Shown: positions 49,337 to 58,902, counted from the first letter of the stretch. The stretch: 60,193 nucleotides of DNA from Corynebacterium kefirresidentii (GCA_002154655.1 NGUZ01000015.1:1-60193), one strand, 5' to 3'. Notes: a model not told the origin generated them from the sequence alone. Program-made: numbers and translations.

Positions 49337-50111
49337 GTTCAAAGAAGACTTGGGCCTCGCGCTCGAGCTGGCGGGCCATGCCGATGTAGTAACCATGCAT
49401 CGTTTCGAGGCTTCGGATCTTTCCGTTAAGGAAAAGCCGGATATGTCTCCCGTATCGGATGCGGACCTCACCTGTGAGAAGCACATCCGCGAATCCCTCA
49501 AGCGCTCCCGCCCGCGCGATGAGGTGCTGGGTGAGGAATACGGCGGCGAGGCCTGTTATAAAGGCCGCCAGTGGGTCATCGATCCCATCGACGGCACCAA
49601 GAACTTCGTGCGTGGCGTGCCCGTATGGGCCACGCTCATTTCCCTCTTGGAAGACGGCGAACCGGTGGTATCTGTCGTCTCCGCTCCCGCCCTGCGCCGC
49701 CGCTGGTACGCGGCCAAGGGCGCTGGTGCCTTCCGCGTGTTCGGCGGCGAGCCGAAACGCCTGAGCGTTTCCCACGTAGAAAATCTCTCCGATTCTTCGC
49801 TGGCGATGAGCTCGCTGACCGGATGGGCTGAGCGCGGATTGCGCGATAAATTCCTTGCTCTAACGGATAAAACGTGGCGCCTGCGCGGCTACGGTGATTT
49901 CTGGTCCTATTGCCTCGTGGCCGAAGGCGCGGTAGATATCGCCGCCGAACCGGAGGTTTCCCTGTGGGACCTCGCTGCACCCTCACTCATCGTTACCGAG
50001 GCCGGCGGTACCTTCACTGACCTTGACGGCAACCCCGGCCCGCATGGCGGATCCGGCGTAGCCTCCAACGGCCTGCTTCATAAGCACGCCCTCGCCGCGC
50101 TACAGGGCTAG
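49329..50111 (+). CDS. hisN: histidinol-phosphatase (HisN-type)
   Basis: 260 residues starting at the GTG at 49329. [21 protein letters not shown] and [17 protein letters not shown] match the inositol-phosphatase-like HisN of corynebacteria, which removes phosphate from histidinol phosphate in histidine synthesis. In C. glutamicum hisN is in the same neighbourhood as prfB and ftsE. The substrate is inferred by this synteny and the FVRGVPVW block; a general inositol phosphatase cannot be excluded. Confidence 0.82.
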   Translation: MGKFKEDLGLALELAGHADVVTMHRFEASDLSVKEKPDMSPVSDADLTCEKHIRESLKRSRPRDEVLGEEYGGEACYKGRQWVIDPIDGTKNFVRGVPVWATLISLLEDGEPVVSVVSAPALRRRWYAAKGAGAFRVFGGEPKRLSVSHVENLSDSSLAMSSLTGWAERGLRDKFLALTDKTWRLRGYGDFWSYCLVAEGAVDIAAEPEVSLWDLAAPSLIVTEAGGTFTDLDGNPGPHGGSGVASNGLLHKHALAALQG

Positions 50112-50368
50112 GGTCTTCTCCGCAGCTGGAGCACTACCGGGCCGCGGTGCTCGGTAGCTGCACCGGAACAACCACCCGCCTGCGCGCAACTGCCGCAGCC
50201 GCCGGTGGGGCACGAGTTGAGCGATTCTCGCACCAGCTCCGCCGTGCGTTCGAGGTGGGCGAGGATGATTTCCACGGTCCCCTGCCCTAACCCAGTAGCT
50301 TTTGCAATGTCAGCCAGGTTGGATTTGCCCTGTTTAATGGCCTCTTTGACCTGCTCCGTGGGGCTCAT
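50108..50368 (-). CDS. feoC: FeoC-like small winged-helix protein
   Basis: 86 residues from the ATG at 50368 (ATGA overlap with feoB). N-terminal [22 protein letters not shown], then [18 protein letters not shown]; then a Cys cluster [15 protein letters not shown], as in FeoC proteins which may bind an Fe-S cluster. It may control stability of FeoB. The C-terminal tail is basic. The frame upstream is open but belongs to feoB sequence. Confidence 0.75.
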   Translation of the reverse strand: MSPTEQVKEAIKQGKSNLADIAKATGLGQGTVEIILAHLERTAELVRESLNSCPTGGCGSCAQAGGCSGAATEHRGPVVLQLRRRP

Positions 50369-52287
50369 AGGAAGACCTTGAGGACTTGGAAAACTCCCAC
50401 CGCGAGAATCCAGGCGGAGCCGAGTTGCAGGGCGAAGCCGATGAGTGTCCACTTCCAACCGATTTCTCGCCGCTGCGCGGCTACCGTGGCTACGCACGGG
50501 GTGTAGGCCAGCAGGAATACCATGTACGCCCATACTGCCGCGAGTCCGTGCCCGCCAGAGGCCGCATCAAAATCAGCGCGGATATGGCTGGCCAGTGGGG
50601 ATTCTGCTTGCTCTTCTGGTGCATCGTCAGTGACGTCTTCGACTGCGTACGTCTGTGCCCACGTGGAAATGAGGGTTTCCTTCGCCACGAATCCAGTGAC
50701 CAAGGGTCCGGTCAGCGACCAAGAATCAAAGCCTGCCGGAGCAAAGACGGGAGACATTGCCTGAGCAACGGCACCATAGGCGGAATCCTGTGGCGGCACT
50801 GCCTCTTCGTTAAAGGAGTGCCCGCCGGTGACCGGGATGGACATGAGTAGCCAGATGACTACCACCGTGGCCACGATGATGCCGCCGGCGGTATGCAAGA
50901 AGCCCTTGAGGCGCACCCACATTACTGAGATGGTGAGTCTAAACGTGGGCAGCTGATAGGCCGGAAGGTCGATAACGAGGGCTTCGGCCGGCATGGCCCG
51001 CCACACCGTGCGGCGCAGCGCCAGGCCTACCAACACCACCAAAGCGATGGACAGCACGTACATGGCAAATACCGCGGAACCGGCATGAGCAGGGAAAAAT
51101 ACCTGTGCCAGCATCATAAATACGATGAGACGCGCAGAGCATGAAGTAAAGGGAATAAGCAGGCAGGTGAGGATGCGGTGGCGGACGTCGCCAAGCACGC
51201 GCGTGGCTGAGATAGCCGGTACATTGCAGCCATAGCCCACCACGATGGGGATAAAAGCCTTACCCGGCAGGCCGATGGCGCGCATCACGCGGTCAGTGAC
51301 CACGGCCGCGCGCGCCATATAGCCGGAATCCTCCAGCACCGCCAAGCACAAAAACATCAGCGCGAGAAGCGGCGCGAAGGTGAGCACCATGCCTACGCCA
51401 CCGATGAGACCATCAACCAACAAGCCTGTGAGCAGCCAGTTATCCGGGAGGATACTGCGCGCAGCGGCGGAAACGGGGCCGGTGATGAATGCTTCTAATC
51501 CGTCCTGTAGTGGACCCGCGACAGTAGTGGTGATGAAGAAGACCGCCCACATCACCGCCAGAAACAGAATCGGCCCCACCACTGGGTGCAAGACTAGGCG
51601 GTCCACGCGGTGGCTGAGCGGTTCGCCAGTATCCGTCCGTGAAACGGCAACCTTTTCCGCCGCGTCCAGATCCACAAAGCGCTGGTCTAAGTCGGCATTG
51701 GGCCGGATGGTCCGCGGCTCAGTGTGCATTGCACGGGCAACCTCGCGCTCGAGCGCGTCCAAGTTTTCGCGCCGCCGGCCGTTAACGCTGACTACCGGTA
51801 TGCCCACCTCGTGTGAAAGCGCGAACGTATCGATGCTTATGCCCTGCTGCTTAGCGATGTCCTCCTTGGTCACCCCAATCACTACCCGATACGGGTGCTC
51901 CGCAATCTGGAAAGCGAGGTTCAGTCCGCGCGCCGGCGCAGTGGCATCCACGAGCACCACAACCACATCGGGGCGCTCACACGGCGGAGCCTCCACGAGC
52001 ATATCGCGGGTAAATTCCTCGTCTGGGCTCATGGGATCCAATGAATAAGCACCAGGAAGATCAATGATGTCAAAGACCTCTGGCTGCGCATTCCACAAGC
52101 CACGGCTTATCTCAACGGAGGTACCCGGCCAGTTTCCGGTCTGCACCTTCGCTCCGGTTAGCGCATTGAACAAGGTAGATTTGCCGGAATTTGGAGCCCC
52201 GACCAATGCGAGGACCGGCGTTCCCTCCTTCGCAATGCGCATGGCGGAGGTGGAATGGCAGCTCGGCGCGGCGGTTTTTCGTGCCAT
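50365..52287 (-). CDS. feoB: ferrous iron transporter FeoB
   Basis: 640 residues from the ATG at 52287. The N-terminal G domain has GAPNSGKSTLFNALTG (G1), TSVEISRGL region (G2), DLPGAYSL (G3) and VTKEDIAK in the NKxD place; the rest has about 10 membrane helices with two Gate motifs, among them VGYGCNVPAISATRVL with a conserved Cys. It imports Fe2+. Start codon overlaps the feoA stop (TAATG). Confidence 0.93.
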   Translation of the reverse strand: MARKTAAPSCHSTSAMRIAKEGTPVLALVGAPNSGKSTLFNALTGAKVQTGNWPGTSVEISRGLWNAQPEVFDIIDLPGAYSLDPMSPDEEFTRDMLVEAPPCERPDVVVVLVDATAPARGLNLAFQIAEHPYRVVIGVTKEDIAKQQGISIDTFALSHEVGIPVVSVNGRRRENLDALEREVARAMHTEPRTIRPNADLDQRFVDLDAAEKVAVSRTDTGEPLSHRVDRLVLHPVVGPILFLAVMWAVFFITTTVAGPLQDGLEAFITGPVSAAARSILPDNWLLTGLLVDGLIGGVGMVLTFAPLLALMFLCLAVLEDSGYMARAAVVTDRVMRAIGLPGKAFIPIVVGYGCNVPAISATRVLGDVRHRILTCLLIPFTSCSARLIVFMMLAQVFFPAHAGSAVFAMYVLSIALVVLVGLALRRTVWRAMPAEALVIDLPAYQLPTFRLTISVMWVRLKGFLHTAGGIIVATVVVIWLLMSIPVTGGHSFNEEAVPPQDSAYGAVAQAMSPVFAPAGFDSWSLTGPLVTGFVAKETLISTWAQTYAVEDVTDDAPEEQAESPLASHIRADFDAASGGHGLAAVWAYMVFLLAYTPCVATVAAQRREIGWKWTLIGFALQLGSAWILAVGVFQVLKVFL

Positions 52288-52532
52288 TATGCTGCCACCG
52301 GGATGACTTCGAGCTGGCGAAGGGTAGCCACATCCACCGCATAGTGGGCGGTGCCCACGGTAACTAGGCGCGCACCGCCGGCTACCTTGCGGCCAATCTG
52401 TACGCGCGCACCCGGGCGGAAACCTAATTCCCGCAATCGCAGTGCCAACGCCGGCTGCTCGTCGATGGCATGCTGCAAGCAGCACTCAGGAAGTTCCACC
52501 AAAGCGTCCACCGGCGCCTGATCGGCGCGCAT
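52287..52532 (-). CDS. feoA: FeoA protein
   Basis: 81 residues from the ATG at 52532: MRADQAPVDALVELPECC, LRLRELGFRPGARVQIGRKV and the closing VDVATLRQLEVIPV are typical of SH3-like FeoA. It helps FeoB function. An ATG at 52595 would add 21 basic residues; neither start has a strong binding site, so the shorter family-sized form is preferred. First gene of the feo operon under a DtxR box. Confidence 0.82.
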   Translation of the reverse strand: MRADQAPVDALVELPECCLQHAIDEQPALALRLRELGFRPGARVQIGRKVAGGARLVTVGTAHYAVDVATLRQLEVIPVAA

Positions 52533-52662
52533 ACACTCGGATTTTTCACATCTCGGTTGGCGCCGGGTGCGGGACAATAGGGACAGCTGCAACATCGCGC
52601 GGTTACCTCGGTTCTCTCTGACCGGACCATGCCGGTGATATTAGCCACACCCAAGTAGCTAC

Positions 52663-52681
52663 TAGATAAGGCTAACCTTAG
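52663..52681. promoter_or_regulatory. DtxR-type iron box upstream of feoA
   Basis: TAGATAAGGCTAACCTTAG closely matches the 19-bp DtxR consensus, a dyad around AGGTTAGCCT. DtxR with Fe2+ would block the feo operon when iron is plentiful. It lies about 130 bp before the feoA start. Confidence 0.78.
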
Positions 52682-52743
52682 TTCGTCTAAGCTTTTCACA
52701 CAAGCTCCGATTAGCTGTGATTATCGGCACTAACCATAGACCA

Positions 52744-52778
52744 AAAGCGCCCGCCCCCAGCAGCAGCGGGAGCGGGCG
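52744..52778 (-). terminator. terminator after the secreted protease gene
   Basis: On the minus strand CGCCCGCTCCCGCTG with a matching GGGGGCGGGCG arm, then CTTTT. It separates the protease transcript from the feo promoter region. Confidence 0.68.
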
Positions 52779-52792
52779 AAGGTTAGGCGCGG

Positions 52793-53872
52793 CTAGTCTT
52801 GTGGCAGAGTAAAACCAGCGCCTACGCCGCCGCGGCGGTTCATATCCGCCAAGACCGCATCCATATTGGTGGCAGCAGTCGGGTTATGAACCGGCCCCTG
52901 CAATGGAGTACGGCACGGGAAATTCACCGGCAGGAATCCACCGGAAATGGAACCAATGAGGCGGCCATTGACGAGCAACGGCGCACCAGAATCGCCCATC
53001 ATGGCGCAAACTTGGTTTACCTGAATCTTCTTTGCCTGCTGATAGGTAATGCCACAGGTCTTGCCGGTGGCAACGCCCTGCTTGCACACCTGCTGCCCTG
53101 GTTTGACGCCACCGCCTAGTTCATTGACGGTTACGCCATTGTAGGAACGGGACACCTTAGCCTTGGAGCCGAACTCAATAACGGCGTAGTCCAAGTCCTC
53201 GTTCTTAGACACCACGGTGCCCGTCGGTCCGATTTGCTCCGAATCAGCGGAGGTAACTGAATCGCCCACATTGCCGCAGTGGCCAGCGGTCAGCCCCACC
53301 TTGCGGCCACCATTATCGTTGCCTGCCGCGGTCAGAGTGCACATCGTCTTGTCATTAACGTAGAGCGGGGTGCCTGGACCATAGAGGGACTCACCCTGAT
53401 TCATGGCTGCAACAGACTCTTCTGGAATGCGTGGGGCATCAAACATGGAACCCGGCACCCGGTGCAGGACGTAATCAGCCTGTGGCTTGCCCGCGGCTAC
53501 CTTGGAAAATCCATCGTTTTTCCACTTATAGTTCGGATTGGTGCCCTGCGGTTTAAACTCCGGCTGGGTAGCCTGCTCCGCTAGGCCGATGGGATTCGGG
53601 TTGGTCAGCGGTTCCGCGTACTGTGCATGCTGCTGTGCCACGTCCTGCGCATTGCGAACAGAAGCATCTACAGCATCGGTGACGTTCTTATCCACCTGCG
53701 GGGTCTGGATACCAACCTCCGCCAGGCCATCGCGGACCTGGTTAATAATCCCTGCGGAGTCGAAATCCGGTTGGGGCAATTCCTGGGCGCCTGCGGCCGG
53801 GGAACCCAGAAAAAACGCACCAGCGAAAGCCGAGCCCACCAGGACTTTCTTAAGGTGCGGAATGCGAAGCAT
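52793..53872 (-). CDS. secreted S1-family (chymotrypsin-fold) serine protease
   Basis: 359 residues from the ATG at 53872. A signal peptide (basic start, hydrophobic core about 9-25, cleavage near AAGAQE) is followed by a polar pro-region of about 130 residues and the protease with the triad: His in LTAGHCG, Asp in EDLDYAVIEF and Ser in MMGDSGAP. Two Cys pairs can be seen. Corynebacterial secreted proteases of this kind occur near housekeeping genes; the substrate is unknown. It may act on the cell envelope or outside. Confidence 0.82.
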   Translation of the reverse strand: MLRIPHLKKVLVGSAFAGAFFLGSPAAGAQELPQPDFDSAGIINQVRDGLAEVGIQTPQVDKNVTDAVDASVRNAQDVAQQHAQYAEPLTNPNPIGLAEQATQPEFKPQGTNPNYKWKNDGFSKVAAGKPQADYVLHRVPGSMFDAPRIPEESVAAMNQGESLYGPGTPLYVNDKTMCTLTAAGNDNGGRKVGLTAGHCGNVGDSVTSADSEQIGPTGTVVSKNEDLDYAVIEFGSKAKVSRSYNGVTVNELGGGVKPGQQVCKQGVATGKTCGITYQQAKKIQVNQVCAMMGDSGAPLLVNGRLIGSISGGFLPVNFPCRTPLQGPVHNPTAATNMDAVLADMNRRGGVGAGFTLPQD

Positions 53873-53989
53873 CAAGGTACCTACTTTCAGTTGTCAACAT
53901 CGTGCAAGCTCGATACTGGCACGAAAAGATTGTGGAAACAGCAAACTCTTGTGACTGTGTCCAAGCCGTTATATTTCTTCCAGAATTCG

Positions 53990-54003
53990 GGGGTGATCAC
54001 CCC
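53990..54003. promoter_or_regulatory. perfect 14-bp palindrome GGGGTGATCACCCC
   Basis: Located between the protease gene and the DUF1990 gene, ten bases before the latter's start. Perfect dyad around a GATC centre, suited to a dimeric regulator. The regulator is not known. Confidence 0.45.
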
Positions 54004-54012
54004 TCCCCTATC

Positions 54013-54465
54013 ATGGAGAACATGCCCACACCGCTGTCCTATTCTGATGTCTCCGACTTTCCACAGCTGCATATGTCGCGGGTTATCGATGCTGACTTTG
54101 ACACCGCCGCACACCGACTTTTCCGCTGGTCAGTACAACGCAGCGGTCTTTTCCGTGTCCGCCCGACCCATGAGGTGGTGGAGCTCGGCGCGGAGGTCAC
54201 CATGGGCCTCGGCCCGTGGGATTTTCGCTGCCGCGTGGTCGATGTCTTCCACGAGGACGGCCGCTGCGGGTTCACCTACGGCACCCTTCCCGGACACCTC
54301 GAGCGCGGCGAAGAAACCTTCACCCTTGAGCGCCTGCGCGATGGCCGCACGCTGCTGCTTATCGACGCCGCCTCAGAGCCCTTCCTCCCCTTCCTGCGCC
54401 CGCTCGTGGACGTGCCGAGGCGCCTGCTTATCAGCCGGCTATATCTCCACGCCTTGGACGAATAG
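54013..54465 (+). CDS. DUF1990-family protein
   Basis: 150 residues from the ATG at 54013 (or MPTP at 54022, which has GGAG directly before it). It contains FRVRPTHEVVELGAEVTMGL, FRCRVVDVFHEDGRCGFTYG and GTLPGHLERGEETF, characteristic of DUF1990 proteins. Their function is not known; they look like a START/polyketide-type fold. Followed by a bidirectional terminator. Confidence 0.8.
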   Translation: MENMPTPLSYSDVSDFPQLHMSRVIDADFDTAAHRLFRWSVQRSGLFRVRPTHEVVELGAEVTMGLGPWDFRCRVVDVFHEDGRCGFTYGTLPGHLERGEETFTLERLRDGRTLLLIDAASEPFLPFLRPLVDVPRRLLISRLYLHALDE

Positions 54466-54485
54466 CAGGATTGTATATACGACTA

Positions 54486-54517
54486 AAGCCGCCTTCCCCA
54501 ACCCGGGAAAGCGGCTT
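54486..54517. terminator. bidirectional terminator
   Basis: AAGCCGCCTTCCC, loop CAAC, CCGGGAAAGCGGCTT with A/T edges: a stem of about 13 pairs with one mismatch. It lies between the convergent DUF1990 gene and repeat-protein gene. Confidence 0.75.
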
Positions 54518-54531
54518 AAACTCGGCGCTGG

Positions 54532-55260
54532 TTAATTCTTGCGCTTGTCCTCAATGGACTCGCGCGCATCGCGCACAGCGCCCTTGACGCGGTCAAAGAA
54601 GCCACCCTTCTTCGTGGACTCCTCCTGGTACTCGTGTGCCTTGTCCTCCACGAAGCCCTTAGCGCGCTGGAAGGCATCACCTACGGCGCTACCTGCCTCG
54701 GACGCCTTGTCCTTTAGCTGATCCAAGCGCTCAGAGGACTGCTGACCATTGACGTTGTCCTGGTTCGGTGCAGTTGCAATGCGCTCCTCGTTTGCTTCGC
54801 CCACAATGTGCTGGCTGGGCGCGTAGTCCGAATTGTCCTCATCCAGCTTCTCCTGCAGGTCCGGCTGCTGCGGAGCGGAACCAATATGCTCTTCCTTCGC
54901 ACCACCGACAATGTGCTGGCTCGGCGCATAGTCCGAGTTATCCTCGTCCAGCTTCTCCTGCAGATCTGGCTGCTCAGAAGCAGGGGCTACATGCTCTTCG
55001 TCGGCGCCAGCGACGACATGATTCTGCGGCTCGTACTTGCTGGCGGTGGATTCTGCATTATCCGCAGCCTGCTTGCCTACTGGTGTGGATAGGCCGGCTG
55101 TGCCCGCGGCGCCTGCCGCTGCAACCCCTGCACCCGCTGCAGCCGCGCCGGACTGAGCGGAGGTGGCCGACTTAGCTGCCGAAGACACAGTGTCCTCAGA
55201 GGCCAGGTACTTGTATTCGTTGCGGTCCAGGTCAACTTCGTGGCCTAGGTTATTCGCCAT
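54532..55260 (-). CDS. acidic repeat protein with CsbD/LEA-like C-terminus
   Basis: 242 residues. An Ala/Gly-rich low-complexity region at 30-70, then two full copies and a partial third of a 35-residue repeat: HIVGGAKEEHIG...QQPDLQEKLDEDNSDYAPSQ, and a C-terminal helical, Lys/Glu-rich region (DQLKDKASEAGSAVGDAFQR) like stress-related LEA/CsbD-type proteins. Hydrophilic without signal peptide. The DNA for the repeats is nearly identical, so the copies are recent. Role may be in stress tolerance; not established. Confidence 0.7.
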   Translation of the reverse strand: MANNLGHEVDLDRNEYKYLASEDTVSSAAKSATSAQSGAAAAGAGVAAAGAAGTAGLSTPVGKQAADNAESTASKYEPQNHVVAGADEEHVAPASEQPDLQEKLDEDNSDYAPSQHIVGGAKEEHIGSAPQQPDLQEKLDEDNSDYAPSQHIVGEANEERIATAPNQDNVNGQQSSERLDQLKDKASEAGSAVGDAFQRAKGFVEDKAHEYQEESTKKGGFFDRVKGAVRDARESIEDKRKN

Positions 55261-55284
55261 TGCTGCGTACTCCTTTAAATAGAT

Positions 55285-56097
55285 TTATCTTCTCCCCTCT
55301 AGGGTTCCAGAAAATTCAGGAGCGTGCACGGAAATGGGTATGGGAAAGCGTCGACCGGTGGAGGGATCAGTCATCTCTAAACACTCAACATGGAAGGTTT
55401 CGCGTACGAGTTCAGCGGTCATCACCTCCTCGGTAGGCCCTTCGGCCACAATGCGCCCCTCACGCATGGCTACGATTCGATCGGCGTAACGCGCAGCATG
55501 GACCATATCGTGAACCACCATGACCACTGTGGTCCCGGCACCATTGAGGTCTCGGATGAGATCCAAGATGGACAGTTGGTGCGCAGGGTCGAGGTAAGTA
55601 GTCGGCTCGTCAAGCAAGGTAATTGGTGTTTCTTGGGCCAAGGTCATGGCGAGGAAAACACGCTGGCGCTGACCGCCGGAAAGGTTTGCGGCGGAGGCAT
55701 CGAGAAGCTCGCTCACCCCAGCACGCGAGGCAGCACGCTCAACCGCTGCATGATCTCCGGCCCGCATCGTCGCTAGCGCTCCTGTATAGGGATAGCGGCC
55801 GTAACCGATGACGTCGCGCACTAATACCCCTTCCGGGGCCACGGGATGTTGTGGCAGAAAAGAAACTTCACGGGCAAAGGCACGCGAGGAATACTCACTG
55901 ATCTTTTGGTCCCCGAGGTACACCGCGCCTGCGCTGGGCGTAAGTTGGCGCCCCAATGTTTTGAGAAGCGTCGATTTGCCGCAGCCATTCGGCCCGATCA
56001 GAGCCGTTACTTGACCGCTAGATAAGCGGAGATTTACATCTTTGACCACATCGGGGCCACCGTAACCCACGGTCAATCCGCTACACGTCAGTGTCAT
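55285..56097 (-). CDS. siderophore ABC importer ATPase
   Basis: 270 residues from the ATG at 56097. Walker A GPNGCGKST, signature LSGGQRQRVFLAMTLAQ, Walker B ITLLDEPTTYLD and the H-loop VHDMVHAARYAD, with the FecE/FhuC-type length. It drives iron-siderophore or heme-like import with the two permeases next to it. Last gene of the four-gene operon, three bases after the second permease. Confidence 0.9.
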   Translation of the reverse strand: MTLTCSGLTVGYGGPDVVKDVNLRLSSGQVTALIGPNGCGKSTLLKTLGRQLTPSAGAVYLGDQKISEYSSRAFAREVSFLPQHPVAPEGVLVRDVIGYGRYPYTGALATMRAGDHAAVERAASRAGVSELLDASAANLSGGQRQRVFLAMTLAQETPITLLDEPTTYLDPAHQLSILDLIRDLNGAGTTVVMVVHDMVHAARYADRIVAMREGRIVAEGPTEEVMTAELVRETFHVECLEMTDPSTGRRFPIPISVHAPEFSGTLEGRR

Positions 56098-56099
56098 GT

Positions 56100-57083
56100 C
56101 TAGCCTCCGTTTCGCACTCGGGTTAGCCGAGTCAATAGGAAAATGAAATAGGGTGCGCCAATCAGCGCGATGAGCGCGCCAACGGGGATTTCCGTGGGGG
56201 CGAAGGCCCAGCGACCGAACGTATCGCATACAGTCACAAGGGTCGCGCCGCCTAGGGCCGCCACGGGCATTTGCCGGCGCAGGTTCGAACCAACGATCAA
56301 GCGGGCAGCATGTGGGACGACGAGCCCGGCGAAACCCAAGACCCCGGCCGCGGCGACTCCCGCTGCGCCGAGGACAACGGCCAAAGCTATTGCTATTAGG
56401 CGCCACATCTTGGTACTCACTCCGATGCCGGCCATGGTGGAATCATCCAGCGCTAGCATATCCAGGTGTTTTGCAACCACCATCGCGATGGTTAGGGCGA
56501 AAAGGATAAAGGGGGCAACAATAGTGGCGTCGCCAAGCGAGCGGGCGTAAAGCGAACCTTTCAGCCATGTCATGGCCGCTCCTGCCTCTGGCGCGGCGCG
56601 CACCAAGAGCAATTCAGTGATGGCACCCAGCCCGAAAGATACCGCCACCCCGGTAAGGGGCAGGCGCACCGGATCGCTTACCCCGCGTCCAGCAAAAAGG
56701 AGAACCACCCCAGTTCCAGCCAACGCGCCGATAAAGGCGATAAAGGTCAGCAGGTGGGCCGGCAGGGCGCCTACTCCCATGAGTACCGCAACGGCCGCGA
56801 GTCCACCGCCGGAGGTAATACCCACCGTATCTGGAGCGGCCAAAGGATTGCGTAGCGCGGATTGCAAAAGACAACCAGAAACAGCCATGGCACTGCCCGC
56901 GCAGATACCTACCAAGAATCGCGGTGCGCGGTACTTCCAGATGAGCGGATCTCCGGTAAAGAAGCCAGTGGTCACCTCGCCCGGCGATTTCATCACCGCA
57001 CCGACGCCCATGCCGATGACTGCGCTCAATACCAACGCCAGGATGAGCCCTACCAGAACCCCTACAAAACTCTTATGCCGCAT
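56100..57083 (-). CDS. siderophore ABC importer permease (FecCD family), second
   Basis: 327 residues from the ATG at 57083, with about ten membrane helices. FecCD motifs: KYRAPRFLVGICAGSAMAVS, NPLAAPDTVGITSGGGLAAV and GFAGLVVPHAARLIVG. It pairs with the permease gene upstream, which it overlaps by 11 bp, to form a heterodimeric channel. Confidence 0.9.
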   Translation of the reverse strand: MRHKSFVGVLVGLILALVLSAVIGMGVGAVMKSPGEVTTGFFTGDPLIWKYRAPRFLVGICAGSAMAVSGCLLQSALRNPLAAPDTVGITSGGGLAAVAVLMGVGALPAHLLTFIAFIGALAGTGVVLLFAGRGVSDPVRLPLTGVAVSFGLGAITELLLVRAAPEAGAAMTWLKGSLYARSLGDATIVAPFILFALTIAMVVAKHLDMLALDDSTMAGIGVSTKMWRLIAIALAVVLGAAGVAAAGVLGFAGLVVPHAARLIVGSNLRRQMPVAALGGATLVTVCDTFGRWAFAPTEIPVGALIALIGAPYFIFLLTRLTRVRNGG

Positions 57084-58035
57084 GCTTCCTCCTCCCCAGC
57101 GCATGGACGGACCACAGCACTAAGGGCATGCCAGCCAAAGAAGTCACGATGCCCACTGGGGTCTCGGCCGGCGCCCAAATTGCCTGCCCAACCGAATCTG
57201 CCGCCAGAAGCACCGCTGCTCCTACAATTCCAGCCACACACAGCCCCATGCGGTGGTGCGAGCCGCACACTCGCCACGCTACGGTCGCGGCCATCAGCCC
57301 CAAAAATCCAATCGGCCCGGTTGCGGCTACCGAAGGAGCAATGAGCACTACCGCCGCCACAATGGCAGCCAACCGAATGCGCTCCGGCTTCGCCCCCACA
57401 GCACCAGCCACGGCATCACCGGCTACGAGCAAGTCCAGCGTTTTCGCACCGATTAAGGTCAAGGGAATCACGACCAGCACAGCGACCAGCGCGGGCATAA
57501 TATCGCTTAGTCGTACACCGGCAAGCCGGCCAGAGAGCCATGACATCACCGTCGCCAGTTGAGCTTCATCTATCACCAGAAAAATGGAGGTCAAGGCGCT
57601 ACACAGCGCGGAAACGGCAACGCCCACGAGTACCATGCGCTGGATCGCACCGCTCTTGCCGACGCCCACCGTCACCCCCACAGCAATCCCCGCACCCAGC
57701 AGCGCACCGGGCAGCTGGTCAACGCTCGAGGTTTCGCTCCCAAAAAACATTGCGGTTGCGACTGCGCCGAGTGCCGCACCGGAGTTCACACCAGTGATGG
57801 ACGGATCGGCGAGCGGATTCGCGGTTGCCGTGCGCAGCAATAACCCGCCTACACCTAGTGCAATACCGACCACCGTGGTAGCAAGGAGACGGTCAAAAGC
57901 CACGCTATGCAGCTCTTCTTCCAACCACGGGGTATCAACTGGCACCTGAACATGGCGGAGCCGCCACCACCACACAAAGGCAGCGGCAGCGGTTGCAAAG
58001 ACCAGGCAGGCACTGGCTTTAGTTCGTGATGCCAC
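57073..58035 (-). CDS. siderophore ABC importer permease (FecCD family), first
   Basis: 320 residues, about ten membrane helices. VAFDRLLATTVVGIALGVGG, NPLADPSITGVNSGAALGAV and GPIGFLGLMAATVAWRVCG are FecCD landmarks. Start 58035 overlaps the stop of the binding-protein gene. Confidence 0.9.
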   Translation of the reverse strand: MASRTKASACLVFATAAAAFVWWWRLRHVQVPVDTPWLEEELHSVAFDRLLATTVVGIALGVGGLLLRTATANPLADPSITGVNSGAALGAVATAMFFGSETSSVDQLPGALLGAGIAVGVTVGVGKSGAIQRMVLVGVAVSALCSALTSIFLVIDEAQLATVMSWLSGRLAGVRLSDIMPALVAVLVVIPLTLIGAKTLDLLVAGDAVAGAVGAKPERIRLAAIVAAVVLIAPSVAATGPIGFLGLMAATVAWRVCGSHHRMGLCVAGIVGAAVLLAADSVGQAIWAPAETPVGIVTSLAGMPLVLWSVHALGRRKHAA

Positions 58036-58889
58036 TACTTTTCAGCGGCGATAATGTCATCGAGCATATGCTCGGCGGAAAGTGGCCCGCGAGCGCGCGA
58101 CCAGATATCTTGGTCTACCTTTACGATGTCACCGCTGCCCTTGGCATAGGGCGTCTTTTTAAACGCTTCGACGTCCTTGTACATAAAGACTCGGTCAGCC
58201 TTCATGCCAGGGAGCTTATCGCCGGTCAGTTCCGCTACATCAGTCTTAGATTCGATAGAAGACTTCTCGCCTTCAAAGGCATAGTCATAGCCCACTTTAC
58301 TCAGTAGCGACTGAGGGAAAGAGGGGTTGACCCAGGTATAGAGCATCTCGCTGGACCAGCCAGCCACGACCGCACGACTCCCCGGCTTTACCGTGTCCTT
58401 GGTCTGAGCAATCTTGTCCTCGATGCGCTGACGGACTTCTTTAGCCTTTTCCTCTTTGCCGAGTTTGGCCGCGATCTCATCCATCGAGTCCAACACGTCC
58501 GAGTAAGTTTCATCTGGGTAGGATTCCGTCTGCGCAATCTCTTCCAGCTGCGGCATAATATCAGCTTGCCGGGTGGGGCTAGCCAAAATCAGATCTGGCT
58601 CCAAAGACTGGATAACCTCTAGGTTCGGCTGCTTGGCTTGGCCCACAGAGGTCGCCTGACCTAACTGTCCCTTCAACGTAGTAGGTGCCTCCGACTTACC
58701 GATTTCTACGATTCCCACAGGGGCCACATCGAGGGCCTTGAGAATTTCCTCATAGCGCCAATCGAGCGCCACAACTCGCTCGATTTTCCTATCTTCACCC
58801 GGTCCCTGAGAAGAATCAGAAGAACACGCAACAAGGCCTGCGCCTAGGGCTAGGGTGGCTACAAGTGCGATAACTGCACGCACATTCAT
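58035..58889 (-). CDS. iron-siderophore binding lipoprotein
   Basis: 284 residues from the ATG at 58889. Type II signal peptide with lipobox LVAC (Cys near 22). Periplasmic-binding-protein type III fold: RVVALDWRYEEILKALDVAP, EPDLILASPTRQ and AEKVADRV-type helices. It captures iron chelates outside the membrane and feeds the two FecCD permeases. First gene of the operon, behind a DtxR box. Confidence 0.9.
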   Translation of the reverse strand: MNVRAVIALVATLALGAGLVACSSDSSQGPGEDRKIERVVALDWRYEEILKALDVAPVGIVEIGKSEAPTTLKGQLGQATSVGQAKQPNLEVIQSLEPDLILASPTRQADIMPQLEEIAQTESYPDETYSDVLDSMDEIAAKLGKEEKAKEVRQRIEDKIAQTKDTVKPGSRAVVAGWSSEMLYTWVNPSFPQSLLSKVGYDYAFEGEKSSIESKTDVAELTGDKLPGMKADRVFMYKDVEAFKKTPYAKGSGDIVKVDQDIWSRARGPLSAEHMLDDIIAAEK

Positions 58890-58902
58890 GAAGTCTCTCT
58901 TT

